The position numbers were made by a program, and so were the translations under genes. A stretch of 40,210 bases of DNA from Rhodospirillales bacterium. Lineage in GTDB: Bacteria > Pseudomonadota > Alphaproteobacteria > Rhodospirillales > Defluviicoccaceae. Of the stretch, positions 36,306 to 40,210 are shown in pieces. The stretch is taken from positions 1-40,210 of the forward strand of contig JADJRE010000025.1 of NCBI GenBank assembly GCA_016712375.1. The letters run 5' to 3'. The notes under the pieces are model-generated. The model was given only the letters and a program-made list of their open reading frames with translations. It searched no databases and had not been told where the DNA came from. The first letter of the stretch is position 1; each line of letters begins with the position of its first letter.

Positions 36306-37592
36306 TCACTCGGCCGGCGCGAACTTCATCAGCCAGGTGTCGCGGAGGCCGTTATTGGCGCCGCCGAGCGATCCGTCGGTCTTCCAACCACGTAGACGTC
36401 GCCGGCGGCGTCGCCCGCCACGCCGTAGGCGACGTCGTAACCTTCCGTGCTGCCCGGTTGGCGCTGCCACAGCAGCCGGCCGGAGGCGTCGTACTTCCGC
36501 CCCCAGGCGTCTCCATATCCGCCCTTGTTGGCGCCGCCGAGCGATCCCTCGGTCCCTCCAACCACGTAGACGTCGCCGGCGGCGTCGCTCGCCACGCCGT
36601 AGGCGACGTCGTAATTTTCCGTGCCCGGTTGGCGCTGCCACAGCAGCCGGCCGGAGGCGTCGTACTTCCGCACCCAGGCGTCGAAGCTGCCCTTGTTGGC
36701 GCCGCCGAGCGATCCGGCGGTCCCTCCAACCACGTAGACGTCGCCGGCGGCGTCGCTCGCCACGCCCGAGGCGACGTCGAAATTTTCCGTGCCCGGTTGG
36801 CGCTGCCACAGCAGCCGGCCGGAGGCGTCGTACTTCCGCACCCAGGCGTCTACGCCGCCCTTATTGGCGCCGCCGAGCGATCCTTCTGTATATCCAACCG
36901 CGTAGACGTTGCCGGCGGCGTCGCTCACCACGCCCGAGGCGATGTCGTCATTTTCCGTGCCCGGTTGGCGCTGCCACAGCAGCCGGCCGGAGGCGTCATA
37001 CTTCCGCACCCAAGCGTCGATGCTGCCTTTGGTCGCGCCGGCGAGCGATCCTGTGGTCTGTCCAACCACGTAGACGTTGCCGGTGGCGTCGCTCGCCACG
37101 CCCGAGGCGATGTCGTAATTTTCAGTGCCCGGTTGGCGCTGCCACAGCAGCCGGCCGGAGGCGTCGTACTTCCGCACCCAGGCGTCTACGCCGCCCTTGT
37201 TGGCGCCGCCGAGCGATCCGGCGGTCTCTCCAACCACGTAGACGTCGCCGGCGGCGTCGATCGCCACGCCCGAGGCGATGTCGTAATTTGCCGTGCCCGG
37301 TTGGTGCTGCCACAGCAGCCGACCGCAGGCGTCGTATTTCCGCACCCAGGCGTCTACGCTGCCCCTTGTTGGCGCCGCCGAGCGATCCTTCTGTGTATCC
37401 AACCACGTAGACGTCGCCGGCGGCGTCGATCGCCACGCTGGTAGCCCCGTCGCCACCTTCGGTGCCCGGTTGTCGCTTCCAGGCGAGCGTCATTTGCTCG
37501 TCCGCCGTCGCCGCGGCGGTCACGCCGCAGCAGACGACGGCGATCAACCCGCCCGTCCGGGCGAGGCGCAGCATCCGTTTCGATCCGATCAT
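36306..37592 (-). CDS. Secreted seven-repeat SBBP beta-propeller protein (copy B), two frameshifts
   Basis: Paralogue of copy A with the same signal peptide opening (MIGSKRMLRLARTGGLIAVV). Seven repeats of 56 residues are readable with LLWQRQPGTENYDIASGVAS, DAAGDVYVVGGT, and GSLGGANKGSFDAWVRKYDA as typical units, ending DTWLMKFAPAE. One extra G in AAGGGG near 37362 and a lost base near 36385 (VVGRPTDRS for VVGKTDGSLGG) break the frame; both restored give about 428 residues. Copy-B repeats share TEN-DIASGV signatures absent from copy A, so repeats have been homogenised within each gene after duplication. It is bordered by recombinase fragments on both sides. Confidence 0.82.
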
Positions 37593-37909
37593 CCGAACCC
37601 TCCCTTCCCCTCGCGCCGGCGAGACGGGGAGCGGGATCCGCGGCCACCGCCTCCTTGCAGAGAAGCGGCCCGATCCCGACCGCGGCCCGATGCGAACATC
37701 TCCCCCTCTTCGGCGGCGCCGGCCGATCCGCCGGCGGCGCGTGATCTGCGAACACCACGCAGAGGATTTCTACCCTCCGGCGAGGGAACGCTATCATCAA
37801 CCCCGTGCGCGGGCCAACGGAACCTTCCCCTGGCATCGCCCGCCGCCCCTCGGACCGGGTACCGCCGCGGAGCCATCGGCTCGGAGCCCGCCTGGTGCGG
37901 GTCCCAGGG
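37593..37909. repeat. Upstream segment duplicated with SBBP gene B
   Basis: Corresponds to 35712-36014. It carries the promoter region of gene B and no gene. The shared blocks include the CTACCCTCCGGCGAGGGAAC and GCTATCATCAA elements and end at the candidate site beginning 37910. Confidence 0.65.
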
Positions 37910-37943
37910 CATTTGTTCCATAAGCATGATTGTCGGGCGTACG
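37910..37943. repeat. Variant recombination-site-like sequence (copy B)
   Basis: Left part CATTTGTTCCATA, spacer AGCATGAT, right arm TGTCGGGCGTACG. The right arm is identical to the one at 33396-33408 over 13 of 13 bases. The left part resembles that at 36015-36027. It lies about 60 bp before the recombinase start at 38003, in the same position as the site before copy 1. Confidence 0.5.
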
Positions 37944-38002
37944 AAAGGGGGCGCAGAATCCGCGTCGGCAACCGTCCCGTCACCCGCCCCGGAGCCCGAG
38001 AG

Positions 38003-39214
38003 ATGCCGCTTCGCCCCGCCGACCACCCCCTCCCTCGCCCCGGCGCCCCGCCGGAAGGCCGGTGCATGAGCCCGCAGCGCCGCCCCGGCTACGCCGCCCG
38101 GCGCGGCGCGGCCGCGCCGGTGCTCGAGGCGCCGCTGACGCCGCTGCCGGCGCCGATCGGCGGCGCACCCGGCGCCGTCGGCGGCTGGTTCGAGACGGCG
38201 ACCTGCGACATCCGGCCCGACGCCGACGGCACGCTGGAGACGGCGCAGCGCACCGCGGCGGTGCTGGCCAGGCGCGCCAAGGCGGACAACACGAGGCGCG
38301 CCTACCGCGCCGGCGTCCGTGCCTGGTGCGCCTGGTGCGACGGCCACGCGCTGTCGGCACTGCCGGCGCGTCCCGAGGACGTGGCCGCCTTCGTCGCCGC
38401 AGGCGCCTATCCGCCGCCGCCGGCCCGGCCGCTGGCGGCGCAGACGCTGCGGCTGCGGCTGGCGTCGATCGGCTGGCTGCACTGGCTGGCGGGCCTCCCC
38501 TCGCCAACCGCCACGGCGATCGTCAGCGAAACCATGGCCGGCCTGGAACGGACGCTGCGCCGGCAGGGCCGCGGACCCCGGCCGAAGCTGGCGGCGAAGA
38601 TCGCGCTGCTGCGCGAGATGCTGGCTCTGATCGCCGACGACCTGCCCGGCCTGCGCGATCGGGCGCTGCTGCTGGTGGGCTTCGCCGGCGCGTTGCGCCG
38701 CGCCGGACTGGCGGCAATCCGCATCAACGACCTGGAAGCGTGCGAGCACGGGCTGCGGCTGAGCCTGCCGGTCTCGAAGGGCGACCGCCGCGGCAAGGGC
38801 GTGGTCGTCGCCGTTCCCTACGGCAGCACGGAGCTGTGCCCGGTGCGCGCGCTGCAGCGCTGGTGCGCCGCCGCGGGCATCACGGAGGGTGCTGTCTTCC
38901 GGCGCATCCGCCGGCTGCCGCCACGGCGCGGCGCCGCCGCCGCCGAGCCGCCGGCCTGGGTGGTCGGCAGCGAGGCGATTGATCCCGGCACGGTGGCGCG
39001 CATCGTCAAGGCACGCGGCGAAGCCGCCGGCTTCGAGGCGGCCAGCCTCGGCGGCCACAGCCTGAAGCGCGGCGCGCTGAACACCGCCAAGGACCGCCGC
39101 GTGCATCCGGCGCAGATGAAGCGGCTCGGCCGGCACGCCAGCGGGGCGACGCTGGCCGCCTACATCGAGGACGGCGACCTGTTCGAGGAACACGCGCTCG
39201 ACGGGGTGCTGTAG
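38003..39214 (+). CDS. Cre-like tyrosine recombinase copy 2, full length
   Basis: About 403 residues from MPLRPADHPLPRPGAPPEGR (ATG at 38003, GGAG eight bases before); MSPQRRPGYAARRG at 38066 is an alternative start. The N-terminal core-binding part, NTRRAYRAGVRAWCAWCDGH then ALPARPEDVAAFVA, resembles Cre. The catalytic part has RDRALLLVGFAGALRRAG (first Arg), then GGHSLKRGAL (HxxR), RLGRHASGATLAAYIED (His and nucleophile Tyr). The Glu that normally follows the first Arg is Gly here but Glu in the truncated copy 1. A lox-like site lies upstream. It probably mediates the local rearrangements; no other integrase-type partners are seen. Confidence 0.82.
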   Translation: MPLRPADHPLPRPGAPPEGRCMSPQRRPGYAARRGAAAPVLEAPLTPLPAPIGGAPGAVGGWFETATCDIRPDADGTLETAQRTAAVLARRAKADNTRRAYRAGVRAWCAWCDGHALSALPARPEDVAAFVAAGAYPPPPARPLAAQTLRLRLASIGWLHWLAGLPSPTATAIVSETMAGLERTLRRQGRGPRPKLAAKIALLREMLALIADDLPGLRDRALLLVGFAGALRRAGLAAIRINDLEACEHGLRLSLPVSKGDRRGKGVVVAVPYGSTELCPVRALQRWCAAAGITEGAVFRRIRRLPPRRGAAAAEPPAWVVGSEAIDPGTVARIVKARGEAAGFEAASLGGHSLKRGALNTAKDRRVHPAQMKRLGRHASGATLAAYIEDGDLFEEHALDGVL

Positions 39215-39711
39215 GTGAAGGCGCTCGCCATGCTCACGCCTCTGCCCGTCTCCACAACGCCGCCTCCTGGCCGGACAGGCAACTCTGGGCAGGTCGCGCG
39301 CAACGTTGCACTCGCACTTCGCCATTTGCGACCGTTCGAGAGAAACAATCCGGACATCCGGACCGCCGGTGTCCAAGATGAAGTGGACCTTAGATTGTTG
39401 ATGTAATCTGACATGGGCGGATCGTGATCCCGCCGAATGGCACAGGCTACCGTCGGTCGGCGGCTGGCGGGGTTGCCATTGTTCCGGCTTAGGTTCTTCG
39501 CCGGCCGGGGCGCCCCTGGTTCATGCTCCGGCGTAACGAAGTGAGACATCCGGCGGATCAGACCCGCCCTATGCGCCCTGAGAGACATTTTCGGCGTAGA
39601 CGTCCCCGAGCGGCGCCTGCTATTACCCATATGGGCACAATGAGTGCTCGGCTTCTTCTCTACAATAAAGAGGGCCTCGATGGCGCTTGCCCCGAGGGGA
39701 TCAGTCAGGCT
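39215..39711. other. About 500 bp with no supported gene
   Basis: Downstream of the recombinase. No family signature on either strand. Codon use becomes less GC-rich after about 39590 (ATTACCCATATGGGCACAATG), marking the approach to a different gene. A start for the next gene may lie at 39631 (MGTMSARLLLYNKEGLDG) but the frame is broken before its first repeat. Confidence 0.4.
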
Positions 39712-40210
39712 GCGGTCGCTTTGCGGTCTACGTCGCGAGCTCAGCTGAGGTCGACATTTTCGGTGGCACGGTCGTAGTGATCGATGCGGTGACTAACAGG
39801 GGTTTCAAAAAAAATGCGGGTAGGCAGAGCCCCGCGTCACCTCGCTGTCACACCTGACGGGCATTTCGTTTACGTGGTACATTGGTCTGACGGTCTTGAC
39901 AGTGAGATTTCGGTGATCGACGCCCGCAAGGGCAAGGTGATTGCGAAAATCCCCGGGGGACTAACCCCCGAGAGCTTGGACATAACACCCAATGGAGCCT
40001 CTGCCTACGTTACGAATTTCGATGCGTTCTTGGTGTCGGTAATTGACACCAGCAGCTACGTACCGGTGGCTGCAATCTCCCTGAGAGGGTTGATGCCCTT
40101 TCGCGTGGCCATCACCCCCGATGGACGATTCGCTTACGTAATCGCGCGGGAAATCGAATCTATTCAATCACATATTGCAGTCATCGACACAGCCATCAAT
40201 CAAGTTGTGA
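39712..40210 (+). CDS. YVTN-repeat beta-propeller protein, runs off window
   Basis: Repeats of about 45 residues in the YVTN/SMP-30-like propeller style: RFAVYVASSAEVDIFGG then GTVVVIDAVTN, APRHLAVTPDGHFVYVV then ISVIDARKGKVIAKIPG, SLDITPNGASAYVTNF then VSVIDTSSYVPVAAI, FRVAITPDGRFAYVIA then HIAVIDTAINQVV. One extra A in the run of eight at 39809-39816 shifts the frame between the first and second units. It is still open at 40210, so the C-terminus is not seen. Base composition is less GC-rich than the neighbouring SBBP genes. Probably secreted or periplasmic; the N-terminus is not resolved. Confidence 0.7.

Noticed and set aside
34437..37592. 168-bp direct repeats as a CRISPR or satellite array.
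   Set aside because: The repeats are in frame, differ by synonymous-type changes and encode SBBP propeller blades; unit length and absence of spacers rule out CRISPR.

Overview
The window is GC-rich (very roughly 60-65%) proteobacterial chromosome. Gene content (narK-narGHJI with a NarK1-NarK2 fusion, Aer-type receptors, an HNH and a DUF1612-like family common in alphaproteobacteria) suggests a denitrifying or nitrate-respiring alphaproteobacterium. The species cannot be fixed from the sequence.

Region 1 (1-17.2 kb) is a nitrate-respiration locus made of two convergent transcription units. On the plus strand lie a double-DUF2249 protein, an NnrS-like polytopic membrane protein, a hemerythrin, then moaA, a nitroreductase and mobA. 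On the minus strand a single long unit reads narK1K2, narK, narG, narH, narJ, narI, moeA. The minus-strand genes import nitrate, reduce it at the membrane and finish the molybdenum cofactor. The plus-strand genes build the cofactor and probably handle NO or metal stress. FNR/Dnr-type boxes lie before moaA (2623-2636) and before narK1K2 (17339-17352).

Region 2 (17.5-23.6 kb) is mobile-element debris: a carboxymuconolactone-decarboxylase-like gene, an IS66 tnpC fragment ending in a run of 49 A, a DUF1612-like gene remnant, a complete IS21-type element, a Tn3-family tnpA missing its catalytic half, a res-like site and tnpR. A pair of imperfect inverted repeats about 55 bp long bounds this debris.

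Region 3 (23.6-31.9 kb) is a mixed accessory region: a decayed cupredoxin, a hypothetical membrane protein, an HNH nuclease, a PAS-PAS-PAS-GGDEF diguanylate cyclase, an Aer-like chemoreceptor with a C-terminal PilZ domain just upstream of it, PIN-toxin relics and a Phd/PIN toxin-antitoxin pair.

Region 4 (31.9-39.2 kb) is the most unusual part. A DUF1612-like gene is followed by two Cre-like tyrosine recombinases, one truncated and one full length, with two more decayed recombinase 5' fragments. They are interleaved with two tandem copies of a secreted seven-repeat SBBP beta-propeller gene. Upstream of each recombinase copy is a 34-bp site with 13-8-13 architecture. Its right arm is conserved; only the first site is symmetric. 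The window ends inside a YVTN beta-propeller gene.

Many conserved genes carry single-base shifts, often at short homopolymers, and several are compensated within the same gene. I read most of these as consensus-sequence errors rather than pseudogenes. Coordinates for such genes span the reconstructed whole gene.
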